Shown here one piece after another: positions 1-6,062 of a stretch of DNA of 6,427 nt (positions are counted from its first letter, which is position 1; every line of letters begins with the position of its first letter). The DNA comes from a bacterium (GTDB lineage Bacteria > Latescibacterota > UBA2968 > GCA-2709665). Both the position numbers and the translations under genes were made by a program. The stretch is taken from NCBI GenBank assembly GCA_027619145.1, contig JAQCGA010000248.1:1-6427 (forward strand). The letters are read 5' to 3'. Below the pieces are notes generated by a model that made no database searches, had not been told where the DNA came from, and saw only the letters and a list, made by a program, of their open reading frames with translations.

Positions 1-840
1 GGGGCCAAAACTGGAAGCTGCAATGAATCCTGCTGGCCCACCGAGATGGTGTCGGCCCACGACGAGGGAGTTTTTGGCAGAGCCCTGTGAAGGATTAACG
101 GTCAGGTAGTTCCTTGGATAGCCTGGCTGAGTAGTTCCTGTGTTGCCTGCCGAGCGGACGAAGAGTTTGTCAGGTCTTCTTATAATCAAACTGTCCAACT
201 GACGACTGTTGGAGTTATAGCGTCCAAGTTCATCAGCAGCTCCCGTCTCTTTCGTCACGAAGGAATTGCTGAAAATATCGGAGGGTCTTGTGTGTCGCAG
301 GCCCTGGTTAATGCCACTCAGGGATTCGGGTCTGAAATCGAGACTTTTTATCCAGACACGGTGAACAAAGTCCATCTTTACCTGATGCTCCGTCAGCGCC
401 CCAGAGTAGATTGTAGCTCCAGAAGCCAGCCCGACAAACCTCGGATGTCGGTTGCCGTTTCCGCCCACAATACCAGCGGTAAACGTCCCGTGGTATGACT
501 CACGTTCTTCTGAACGAGGATCGGCTCGAAAGCCGTAGGGACCTGGTAGGATTTCGTGACGTCCTATCAAGTCGATGTGGGTCTCACCTTGATACTGGAC
601 ATCGGATACCGTGACGATGGTGCCGGATCCGTCCAGGCCCAGATGGCCGGGCAGGGAAGACTTTATGAAGTTTGCCCGAGAACGGGAGTTCAAATCGTCA
701 ATCGGTCCACCTCGTTCGTCGGCCAGGCCTTCATACTGCCAGATCTCTCGAATCTGGGCGGTTGCAGAAGCGGCCGCGAGGAAAACGCAAACGAAGAGGG
801 TGCGCTGAATGCGAGGAGACCAGAACTGATTGTTTGTCAT
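1..840 (-). CDS. Secreted subtilisin-like serine peptidase (S8, KP-43-like), 3' part beyond window
   Basis: This is an open frame of 280 codons from ATG (838-840) to the left edge with no stop, so the C-terminal part is missing. Residues 1-28 form a signal peptide: Arg10 and Arg13, a hydrophobic stretch over about residues 14-26, and an Ala-Thr-Ala/Gln cleavage site after Ala28. The mature protein should be exported. The S8 catalytic landmarks follow in order: Asp80 in IVTVSDVQ after the typical GLDGSGTIV lead-in, His117 in YHGTFTAGIVGG, and oxyanion-hole Asn233 in FVRSAGNTG. A KNSLVVG strand and ASSFGP come last, where subtilases have SSFGP or SSRGP. The catalytic Ser (GTSMA box) would lie beyond the edge. 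NSNSRQLDSLI followed by SAGN resembles the KP-43 type of subtilase. A weak AGGG lies 8 bases before the start. Compared with its neighbours the gene uses several ATA Ile and AGA Arg codons (residues 59, 92, 164, 170, 185, 220-222). Fold assignment is firm; substrate is unknown. Confidence 0.88.
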   Translation of the reverse strand, partial: MTNNQFWSPRIQRTLFVCVFLAAASATAQIREIWQYEGLADERGGPIDDLNSRSRANFIKSSLPGHLGLDGSGTIVTVSDVQYQGETHIDLIGRHEILPGPYGFRADPRSEERESYHGTFTAGIVGGNGNRHPRFVGLASGATIYSGALTEHQVKMDFVHRVWIKSLDFRPESLSGINQGLRHTRPSDIFSNSFVTKETGAADELGRYNSNSRQLDSLIIRRPDKLFVRSAGNTGTTQPGYPRNYLTVNPSQGSAKNSLVVGRHHLGGPAGFIAASSFGP

Positions 841-949
841 ATGGATTCCCTGGATATTCCTGTAGTGAGTTGTGGTGAGCAGTGGTTCACGCTGGTAGTA
901 CAGACTACCGCCGTCCGATTGCAGACTTGCATTGGCTATGATAGACTGA

Positions 950-978
950 ACTACATGCACTTGTATCAACTGTATCAA
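950..978 (-). promoter_or_regulatory. Tentative sigma70-type promoter for the subtilase gene
   Basis: On the minus strand TTGATA (973-978) is followed after 17 bases by TGTAGT (950-955), a four-of-six match to the -10 consensus. A second TTGATA (964-969) and a better -10, TATCAT (938-943), also exist, but their spacing of 20 is too long. The position, about 110 bases before the peptidase start and after the symporter hairpin, suits a separate transcription start, but the match is weak. Confidence 0.3.
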
Positions 979-979
979 C
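962..979. repeat. Tandem 9-bp direct repeat, two copies
   Basis: TGTATCAAC occurs twice with no gap (962-970 and 971-979 on the plus strand). Each copy carries a TTGATA hexamer on the minus strand, so the repeat overlaps the candidate -35 of the peptidase promoter. It may be a duplicated promoter element, a binding site for a regulator, or chance slippage. Confidence 0.6.
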
Positions 980-1008
980 TTTTGAGCACGCCAATGTAAC
1001 GTTTTTTG

Positions 1009-1023
1009 GTGCCTACATGGCAC
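1009..1023. other. Small palindrome GTGCC-N5-GGCAC
   Basis: This is a perfect 5-bp inverted repeat with a 5-base centre, lying between the symporter hairpin and the peptidase promoter region. The minus strand continues CAAAAAACG, which is not a U-tract, so it does not look like a terminator. It could be an operator half-site pair or chance. Confidence 0.3.
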
Positions 1024-1060
1024 TTAACCAGGGAACTCCTGCACCAGGTCTGGGAAAGGA

Positions 1061-1099
1061 AAAGTGGCCCGGCGGATGTGTTGTCCGTCGGGCCGCTTT
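1061..1099 (-). terminator. Strong hairpin after the symporter gene, probable terminator
   Basis: Arms 1061-1076 and 1084-1099 form a 16-position stem with a 7-base loop, starting 5 bases past the symporter stop codon. In minus-strand RNA the stem has two mismatches (C-A and A-C) and is followed by UUUUCCUUUCCC, consistent with termination of the symporter transcript. In plus-strand RNA the same two positions become U-G and G-U wobbles, so all 16 positions can pair. The element could therefore act in both directions or block antisense transcription. Confidence 0.75.
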
Positions 1100-1104
1100 G
1101 TGTT

Positions 1105-3045
1105 TTATGCGTTATCGGGAAAGTGTGCTTTGTGGACTTCTTCGACCTGTTCGGGCGGAATAGGTTTGGAGAGGCCCACGTAGAAGGCGAGGTACCACAT
1201 GACGAAGATGCCGAAGGCGAGCATAAGGAGCTGCCAGACCCAGAGGGACGGCAGACCAAAGGGTGCCCAGGTGGCGGGGTTGTCCGGGTTGGAGAAGAGG
1301 GAGTTGCCCACCACGGCGAAGGGGCCAAAGCCCACCAGGAACCAGACGGCGGTGAGCAGCCAGGCCCAGGGGACGTGTTTGCGCCGGTCTTCGGCAATGC
1401 CGGAGACGGCCTGGAGGAAGTGGTGACGTTTTTCTCTTTTGGTGCGTTCTTCTTCCGGATCTGGACATGTCAGCGAGACGATGATGGCAACGATCAGGTT
1501 GACGAGGATGCCCCAGCCTGCACTGTGAATGGTAAGTGGGAAACGGCCCCAGGGCATCTTGCCGGTTCCATTGGAGAGCCATTCGGGCAGGAAGAGATTG
1601 AAGAGTTGCGGGACAATTTCGATGGTGCGGTCTGTGAGGGTGACGGCAAGCAGGCCAGCCACCAGGCCCCAGACAACCCCTTTCCGGGTGAGGCGGGGGA
1701 AATAACAGATGCCCATCAGGGCGGGGTACATCTGGAATCCGTAGGCCACGGCGAGACCCCCCAGCATAACAATGGCGCCGGTGAAGCGAGCGGCCACAAA
1801 GAGTGCGGCCACGGTAACGACGACCACGAAGATGCGTCCGCACATCTTTTGAAGGCTGTCTGATGCGTCCGGGGAAATGTAATGGCGGTAGAGGTCTCGG
1901 GTGACCATGCCGCTGAATGTGGACATATACGCGGCACCGGTACTTTGCATTGCCGCCAGGGCGCATACGGCCAGAAGACCTACCAGCCAGGGGGCGCTGT
2001 CTGAGAGCAGGTTGATGAGTTGCGGAACCAGGTTCTTATCTGTGACATTGGAGAGGATTCCCCGGGCTTCCAGGATGCTCCCGCCCATACCCTGGAAAAT
2101 GGTGAATGTGAAAAGAATCACGCCGATGATGACGGAAGATGCCGCTACCTGCTGCCAGCGGAACGGTCGGCTGGTTTTGTTTGCGAAGGTCCACATGGAA
2201 AAAGCAGGAGAGGACTGGATGCCCATGAGTGCGAACATGTAGGTCATGCACATCATGCCGGTCCATACGCCGCCAGTGGATTTTGCGCCTTCCGAGACGA
2301 GCTGGATGGATCCTGGTAACGCGACAAGGTGGGAGTGTCCGTCTGGTGTGAGATTCTTTCCGGAGGCCAGGTCTTTCTGGACGAAGTCCGCAATCCCAGA
2401 GGTAAAGCCGGACCATCCTCCTGCGTAGTAGATGGTGAGTATACCCAGGGCAACAATGCCGAAAGCCAGAAGGACGCACTGGGCGCAATCTACATAAGCA
2501 ACCGAGCGCAGGCCACCGGATGCTACGTAGACCATAACGACGGCAGACAGGGCGAACATGCCCACTTCGATGCTGACCAGGCCGTTGGAAAGGGTGTGGA
2601 AGAGGTCGCCGGAGGCGCGTAACTGTACGCCCAGATAGGGAACGCTGAAGAGAAAGGCGACCAGGACGGTGAGCAGGCGCATGGCGTTGCCGCCGTAATA
2701 ATCGGTATACATTTCACCGGGGGTAATGTACTGGAAGGCCCGGCCAAGTACCCACTGACGCCGGAGGAACAGGACGCCGGTTAGGGGAATGGTAAGGGCG
2801 TAGAAAGACGCGAAGGCGTAGGGCAGGCCATCTTTGAAGATGAGGCCGGGGTGGCCTACGAAGGTCCATCCGGAGAAGCTGGTGGCTGTGGCGGCCAGAA
2901 CAAATACCCAGAGGCCAATTGAACGCCCGGCCACAAAATAATCTGCGGATGTTTTTGAACTGATGGCTCCTTTGATGCCCCAGAAGAGACAGTAGGCCCA
3001 GTAGAGGCCCACAAAGGCCAGAAGCCAGATGAGTTTTACTTCCAC
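1105..3045 (-). CDS. Sodium:solute symporter (SSS family) with long C-terminal extension
   Basis: Inner-membrane secondary transporter of 646 residues, expected to use the sodium gradient to import a small solute. The N-terminus, DYFVAGRSIG (35-44) and SFSGWTFVGHPG (56-67), is typical of the PutP/SGLT superfamily. ASGGLRSVAYVD (175-186) and AAMQSTGAAYMS (364-375) match conserved SSS segments. By alignment to PutP from memory, Ala365, Ser368 and Thr369 correspond to the Na2-site residues. The PutP Asp55 position appears to be Ser56. After the usual core comes a charged loop (about 528-558), then two more predicted membrane segments (about 559-580 and 597-624) around an NPATWAPFGLPSLWVWQ stretch, making it longer than PutP-like members of roughly 500 residues. 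The start is GTG, with GGGAGGG (3053-3059) 7 bases upstream. An ATG at 3052 is in another frame. The gene lies downstream of the transhydrogenase, behind a terminator and its own likely promoter. The substrate cannot be read from sequence; a carboxylate or amino acid is plausible. Confidence 0.92.
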   Translation of the reverse strand: MEVKLIWLLAFVGLYWAYCLFWGIKGAISSKTSADYFVAGRSIGLWVFVLAATATSFSGWTFVGHPGLIFKDGLPYAFASFYALTIPLTGVLFLRRQWVLGRAFQYITPGEMYTDYYGGNAMRLLTVLVAFLFSVPYLGVQLRASGDLFHTLSNGLVSIEVGMFALSAVVMVYVASGGLRSVAYVDCAQCVLLAFGIVALGILTIYYAGGWSGFTSGIADFVQKDLASGKNLTPDGHSHLVALPGSIQLVSEGAKSTGGVWTGMMCMTYMFALMGIQSSPAFSMWTFANKTSRPFRWQQVAASSVIIGVILFTFTIFQGMGGSILEARGILSNVTDKNLVPQLINLLSDSAPWLVGLLAVCALAAMQSTGAAYMSTFSGMVTRDLYRHYISPDASDSLQKMCGRIFVVVVTVAALFVAARFTGAIVMLGGLAVAYGFQMYPALMGICYFPRLTRKGVVWGLVAGLLAVTLTDRTIEIVPQLFNLFLPEWLSNGTGKMPWGRFPLTIHSAGWGILVNLIVAIIVSLTCPDPEEERTKREKRHHFLQAVSGIAEDRRKHVPWAWLLTAVWFLVGFGPFAVVGNSLFSNPDNPATWAPFGLPSLWVWQLLMLAFGIFVMWYLAFYVGLSKPIPPEQVEEVHKAHFPDNA

Positions 3046-3099
3046 GGTACATCCCTCCCTGTATGTTCTGTATGGATGTAAGCTGCGCTTGAACTCTTC

Positions 3100-3128
3100 A
3101 TCTTAAGGCCTAATGCAGGAATTGGCAA
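3100..3128 (-). promoter_or_regulatory. Probable sigma70-type promoter of the symporter gene
   Basis: On the minus strand TTGCCA (3123-3128, five of six) is followed after exactly 17 bases by TAAGAT (3100-3105, four of six). The predicted start would be near 3092, leaving a leader of about 47 bases to the GTG. It lies between the transhydrogenase terminator and the symporter, so the symporter can be transcribed on its own. The spacer contains the 10-mer GCATTAGGCC, also found upstream of the Nramp operon promoter. Confidence 0.5.
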
Positions 3129-3173
3129 GCGTGAAGTGTGCCGGAGGAGGTTGGGGTAAGGAAGAAGGTATAG

Positions 3174-3209
3174 AAAGAGGCCCGACGAAAAAATCCATCG
3201 AGCCTCTTT
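3174..3209 (-). terminator. Terminator hairpin after the transhydrogenase gene
   Basis: Arms 3174-3185 and 3198-3209 form a 12-bp stem with a 12-base loop, 20 bases past the stop codon. In minus-strand RNA every position pairs (one G-U); in plus-strand RNA the same position is a C-A mismatch, so the hairpin fits minus-strand transcription. The tail after the stem's UUU is CUAUACCUUC, a poor U-tract, so release may be partial and some read-through into the symporter is possible. Confidence 0.65.
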
Positions 3210-3229
3210 TGATTTTTATAAAAAATGAT

Positions 3230-4513
3230 TTACCAGGCGGTAAGCGCATCTTTGAACATGGCGGCCAGATCTTCCGGGCCTGCGGGGCGGGGCGAAAGTT
3301 TGGTGACGCGGTGCTGGGGCAGGGTGCCTGCTACCAGGGCTGGAATATCGGCTTCGGTAAAGCCGATGGCGGACAGGCCATTGGGCATTTCGAGTTGTTT
3401 CATTAAGATTACAATGCGGTCTGCGAGGAGAGGGCCAGCTTCGGTTTCCGGGTTCTTTACATCGGCAATTTCTGCGCCCAAAAGTTGCGCGGCTTTCAGG
3501 TGGCGGTCTGGACATGCAGGGCCGGTGAAGCGGAAGACCGGGGGCGCGTTGAGGAAAACCGACATGCCGTGCGGGACGATGGGGTGGTCTGTGACCATGC
3601 CTTCGGGTATGAAATTGCGGACCATTCCAGAAACGGGATAGGACATGCCGTGCGGCAAGTGTACGCCGGCGTTTCCAAAGCCCATACCGGCCATGCTGGA
3701 AGCCAGGATCATGTGGCTACGGGCCTCGTCGTCTTCGGGATCGGCAACGGCGCGTACAATGTATTTTGCTACAAGTTCAATGGCTTTGAGGGACCAGATG
3801 TCACTGATGGGGTTGGTGCCCTGGTAGGCCGGACGCAGGATGGGGCGTTCGGGAAGAGGCCGACTGTTGAATGGAATGGCCGTGTAGGATTCCAGGGCGT
3901 GACAGAGTACGTCCAGACCAGTGGCCGCCGCAATGATTGAAGGCATGGTGCGGGTATTTTCGGGATCGACGATGCCCAGGGTGGGTTTGAGTCGACGGTG
4001 GGCGATGCCGGTTTTGATGTGTTGCTGGGTGAGGTCGAAAATGGCCACGCCTGTGGTTTCGCTGCCGGTGCCAGCGGTAGTGGGAATGGCGATGAGCGGT
4101 TTCAGGGGTCCGGGTACAGGTTTGCCCTGGCCAATGGGTGCATTTACGTAAGCGAGGAAATCGTCCGGATAGGTGGAATAGAGGTTGGCTGCTTTGGCCG
4201 TATCGATGCAGGAACCACCGCCAACGGCGACGAAGGCATCGAACTTTCCTTCATTGGCTACATCAATTGCTTCTTTGAAGGAGACATCTGTGGGTTCTAC
4301 GCGGACCCGGTCGAAGAGTTCAAAGTCCACATTTTCTTTGCGGAGAGATTCTACGACGGTCTGTACTGGGAGCAAATGTTTCAGGTTGGGGTCTGTAACA
4401 ACCATTACGCGACGGACGCCCAGGTCGGCCAGGTCCATTCCCACTTCTTTTGTGCTACCGGGACCGAAGCGTAAGTTTGAGGTTCCCATTTCAAAGGCAT
4501 TGTCAGTTTGCAT
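3230..4513 (-). CDS. Hydroxyacid-oxoacid transhydrogenase-like iron-containing alcohol dehydrogenase (ADHFE1/HOT type)
   Basis: Predicted cytosolic enzyme of 427 residues. Family members transfer hydride from 4-hydroxybutyrate to 2-oxoglutarate, giving succinate semialdehyde and D-2-hydroxyglutarate. The match to animal HOT, recalled from memory, runs end to end: DNAFEMGTSN (4-13), RVEPTDVSFKEAI (71-83), AVGGGS (96-101, nucleotide site), PTTAGTGSETTGVAIFD (144-160), GLDVLCHALESYTA (199-212), the HOT-specific RPAYQGTNPISDIW (227-240), ARSHM (264-268), GFGNAGVHLPHGMSYP (278-293), PHGMSV (314-319) and a C-terminal VTKL-PRP segment. Likely metal ligands are Asp201, His205, His288 and His315. Tyr292 replaces a His seen in FucO-type enzymes. 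The ATG at 4511-4513 is chosen because GGAG lies 7 bases upstream and the product begins like HOT. A GTG at 4567 would add 18 unrelated residues and overlap the Nramp stop. It is second in an operon with the Nramp-like gene. A plain NAD-linked alcohol dehydrogenase is less likely. Confidence 0.93.
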   Translation of the reverse strand: MQTDNAFEMGTSNLRFGPGSTKEVGMDLADLGVRRVMVVTDPNLKHLLPVQTVVESLRKENVDFELFDRVRVEPTDVSFKEAIDVANEGKFDAFVAVGGGSCIDTAKAANLYSTYPDDFLAYVNAPIGQGKPVPGPLKPLIAIPTTAGTGSETTGVAIFDLTQQHIKTGIAHRRLKPTLGIVDPENTRTMPSIIAAATGLDVLCHALESYTAIPFNSRPLPERPILRPAYQGTNPISDIWSLKAIELVAKYIVRAVADPEDDEARSHMILASSMAGMGFGNAGVHLPHGMSYPVSGMVRNFIPEGMVTDHPIVPHGMSVFLNAPPVFRFTGPACPDRHLKAAQLLGAEIADVKNPETEAGPLLADRIVILMKQLEMPNGLSAIGFTEADIPALVAGTLPQHRVTKLSPRPAGPEDLAAMFKDALTAW

Positions 4514-4520
4514 CTGTGTT

Positions 4521-4524
4521 CTCC
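4521..4524 (-). promoter_or_regulatory. Ribosome binding site that fixes the transhydrogenase start
   Basis: GGAG on the minus strand is 7 bases before ATG 4511-4513. It supports this start over the in-frame GTG at 4565-4567, which overlaps the end of the Nramp-like gene. Confidence 0.7.
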
Positions 4525-4559
4525 ATCGTTTTACGGAAGTGAAGTTGCCAGCGGCTGGG

Positions 4560-5807
4560 TTATCCACCCAGAAGCGGCTGGAGGGTAGATAGAATTTGTT
4601 CTCCTCCGGTATAGCCGAAAAAGAGCAGCGTGAGGATGAGGATGAGGTTCACCCACCAGGTATTCCGAAATTCTTTGCCAACCCAGGCAACGCGGTTGTT
4701 GAGGATGAGCAGGGTGAAGGCAAGCAGGGGCATGAACAGGGCACCCAGGATCGCGTAGGTGAGTTGTACCTGTTTTACGGAGTACCATAAAAGAATCAGG
4801 GGTACTACCGCAATGCCGACCAGATAGGCGCGGTAGGCACCGGTTTTTGTAAGATCTATTTTTTTTAGAGATTTGGGTGGGTTGCCCCTGCGCAGGCTTA
4901 AGAAGTCTGCAAAAAGATACGGAATGCCCTGCCAGACGCCCAAAAGGCTGGAAAAGACGGCTCCCCAGAAGCCCAGTAGAAAGGCCCACCGTCCTGCTGG
5001 TCCCAGGGCCAGTTCGAGCTGACCAGCCAGCAGGAGGGCTACGGATGCGCCTCGACCGGCCAGGGCCACGCGAGAGCCAATGATGACCATGGCAATGCCG
5101 AACAGAGCGGTAAGGGTGTAGCCCACGGTAAGGTCGATGCGGCAGATGCGCATGCCTTCGCGGCTTTCTCTTCCGGCTTCGCGAATCCAGTACCCGTAAC
5201 ACATCAGGGTAACGGTGCCGCCTACGCCGCCCAGAATGCCCAGGGTCCAGGCCAGGCCTCCGGGGGGAATGGAAGGAATGAACAGGCCTTTGGCCAGCAT
5301 ACCCCATTCCGGGCCCAGGAGGAGCGCCGTGAGCAGAACGGTGACGAACATGATGCTGATGCAGACAGCCATGAGGATTTCGAAGACGCGGAATCCGCCC
5401 ATCCAGACCAGCGCCAGCCCGACCAGGGAGTGAAGGACGCCCCAGATTATTTTAGAGGTTGTTGGATCGCCCAGGGGAAACAGGCCGGCACCGGCTATGC
5501 CACAGGCGGTAATCAGCGCACCCCCTACGGAGAAACTCCAGAGAATCAAATATGCGAGGAAGACCCATTGGATCCAGTTTCCAAGATGGGATATCCAGCC
5601 TTCGAGCAAGGTGGTACCGGTGGCCATTTGCCAGCGTGCAACGCCTTCGTTGAGTGTCCATTTGAGGAGGGCACCAGCCAGGGCCGCCCAGAGAAGCGCC
5701 AGGCCAATTTCGGAGCCGGCCAGGCTGGCTGTGAGCAAGTCTCCGGCACCTACGCCGGTAGCGGCCACCAGAATGCCTGGCAGGAGAAGGGAAAAGCGAA
5801 ATCGCAT
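4560..5807 (-). CDS. Nramp-family (APC superfamily) membrane transporter with non-canonical binding motifs
   Basis: Inner-membrane protein of 415 residues with about 11 hydrophobic segments, the usual count for bacterial Nramp proteins. The start LLPGILVAATGVGAGDLLTASLAG aligns with Nramp helix 1, but the metal-binding DPGN is replaced by GAGD (20-23). In helix 6, GGVGGTVTLMCYGYWIRE lies where Nramp has TVMPHNLYLHS. The metal-coordinating Met appears to be Thr200, and the Pro and His are absent. Other family-like stretches are NEGVARWQMATGTTLLEGW (53-71), GDPTTSKI (113-120) and GVWQGIPYLFADF (290-302). As I recall, such proteins are often labelled divalent metal transporters in Planctomycetes and related bacteria, but loss of the Met and DPGN makes Mn2+ or Fe2+ selectivity doubtful. 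The ATG has GAGG (5815-5818) 7 bases upstream. It is first in an operon with the HOT-type enzyme 46 bases downstream and has a good promoter. Family is firm; substrate unknown. Confidence 0.88.
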   Translation of the reverse strand: MRFRFSLLLPGILVAATGVGAGDLLTASLAGSEIGLALLWAALAGALLKWTLNEGVARWQMATGTTLLEGWISHLGNWIQWVFLAYLILWSFSVGGALITACGIAGAGLFPLGDPTTSKIIWGVLHSLVGLALVWMGGFRVFEILMAVCISIMFVTVLLTALLLGPEWGMLAKGLFIPSIPPGGLAWTLGILGGVGGTVTLMCYGYWIREAGRESREGMRICRIDLTVGYTLTALFGIAMVIIGSRVALAGRGASVALLLAGQLELALGPAGRWAFLLGFWGAVFSSLLGVWQGIPYLFADFLSLRRGNPPKSLKKIDLTKTGAYRAYLVGIAVVPLILLWYSVKQVQLTYAILGALFMPLLAFTLLILNNRVAWVGKEFRNTWWVNLILILTLLFFGYTGGEQILSTLQPLLGG

Positions 5808-5867
5808 ACAGGATCCTCAAGGCGAAAAGAGCGGTAGAAACCAGATGGAACTCTTGCCGGGCCAATG

Positions 5868-5901
5868 CCGACCGTTCCTTTTAATACGGAAGGCCCGTCG
5901 G
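5868..5901. other. Imperfect inverted repeat over the -10 of the Nramp operon promoter, possible operator
   Basis: CCGAC (5868-5872) with GTCGG (5897-5901), and TTCC (5875-5878) with GGAA (5888-5891), form a nested dyad whose centre is the -10 box TTAATA (5881-5886, plus-strand reading). The inner and outer arms are offset by unequal gaps. The position is what a repressor site would occupy, but the symmetry is poor. Confidence 0.3.
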
Positions 5902-5909
5902 TTCGTCAA
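5881..5909 (-). promoter_or_regulatory. Sigma70-type promoter of the Nramp-HOT operon
   Basis: On the minus strand TTGACG (5904-5909, five of six) is followed after exactly 17 bases by TATTAA (5881-5886). The expected start is near 5873, giving a leader of about 65 bases before the ATG at 5807. The leader has no obvious riboswitch fold. Confidence 0.7.
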
Positions 5910-5965
5910 GAGAATTCTGTGCCTGTAGACCGGGCCTAATGCTTTGTGTTTACCGGAAATGGCGC

Positions 5966-5994
5966 TTGACAAGGTTGGAACGGATCTCTATACT
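5966..5994 (+). promoter_or_regulatory. Near-consensus sigma70-type promoter of the TPR gene
   Basis: TTGACA (5966-5971, perfect) and TATACT (5989-5994, five of six) are separated by exactly 17 bases. The expected start is near 6001, about 60 bases before the proposed start codon. It is divergent from the Nramp operon promoter, the two -35 boxes lying 56 bases apart. Confidence 0.8.
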
Positions 5995-6049
5995 TTTCAT
6001 TGAAATAGATCAGAACAGAATCCCCAATTCCTGGTTCAGTCGATGGAAC

Positions 6050-6053
6050 GGAG
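6050..6053 (+). promoter_or_regulatory. Ribosome binding site favouring the TTG start of the TPR gene
   Basis: GGAG lies 9 bases before TTG 6063-6065. The alternative ATG 6078-6080 has AGAGG only one base upstream, which is too close, and otherwise only a weak GGGA at 9 bases. Confidence 0.5.
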
Positions 6054-6062
6054 AATGCGCAC

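Noticed and set aside
556..999. Plus-strand open frame of 147 codons
   Set aside because: It is antisense to the subtilase start and its upstream region, has no ribosome binding site and resembles no family.
1006..1863. Long plus-strand open frame of 285 codons
   Set aside because: It lies wholly antisense to the symporter. Its product is rich in Gly, Glu, Asp and His with no recognisable domain, as expected from the reverse of a GC-rich membrane-protein gene.
1112..1966. Minus-strand open frame of 284 codons inside the symporter
   Set aside because: It is a shifted frame of the symporter with an Arg/Pro/His-rich product and no membrane segments.
3113..3406. Plus-strand open frame of 97 codons across the terminator
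   Set aside because: It spans the terminator hairpin and the antisense of the transhydrogenase end; no domain is recognisable.
4514..4567. Upstream GTG start for the transhydrogenase
   Set aside because: It would add 18 residues without homology and overlap the Nramp-like stop; the ATG at 4513 has a well-placed GGAG and gives a HOT-like N-terminus.
4531..5307. Minus-strand open frame of 258 codons
   Set aside because: It overlaps the Nramp-like gene in another frame and its Arg/Pro/His-rich product is typical of a frame shadow.
5808..5873. Possible riboswitch in the leader of the Nramp-like gene
   Set aside because: The leader is only about 65 bases from the predicted start and shows no metal-riboswitch core or strong paired structure.
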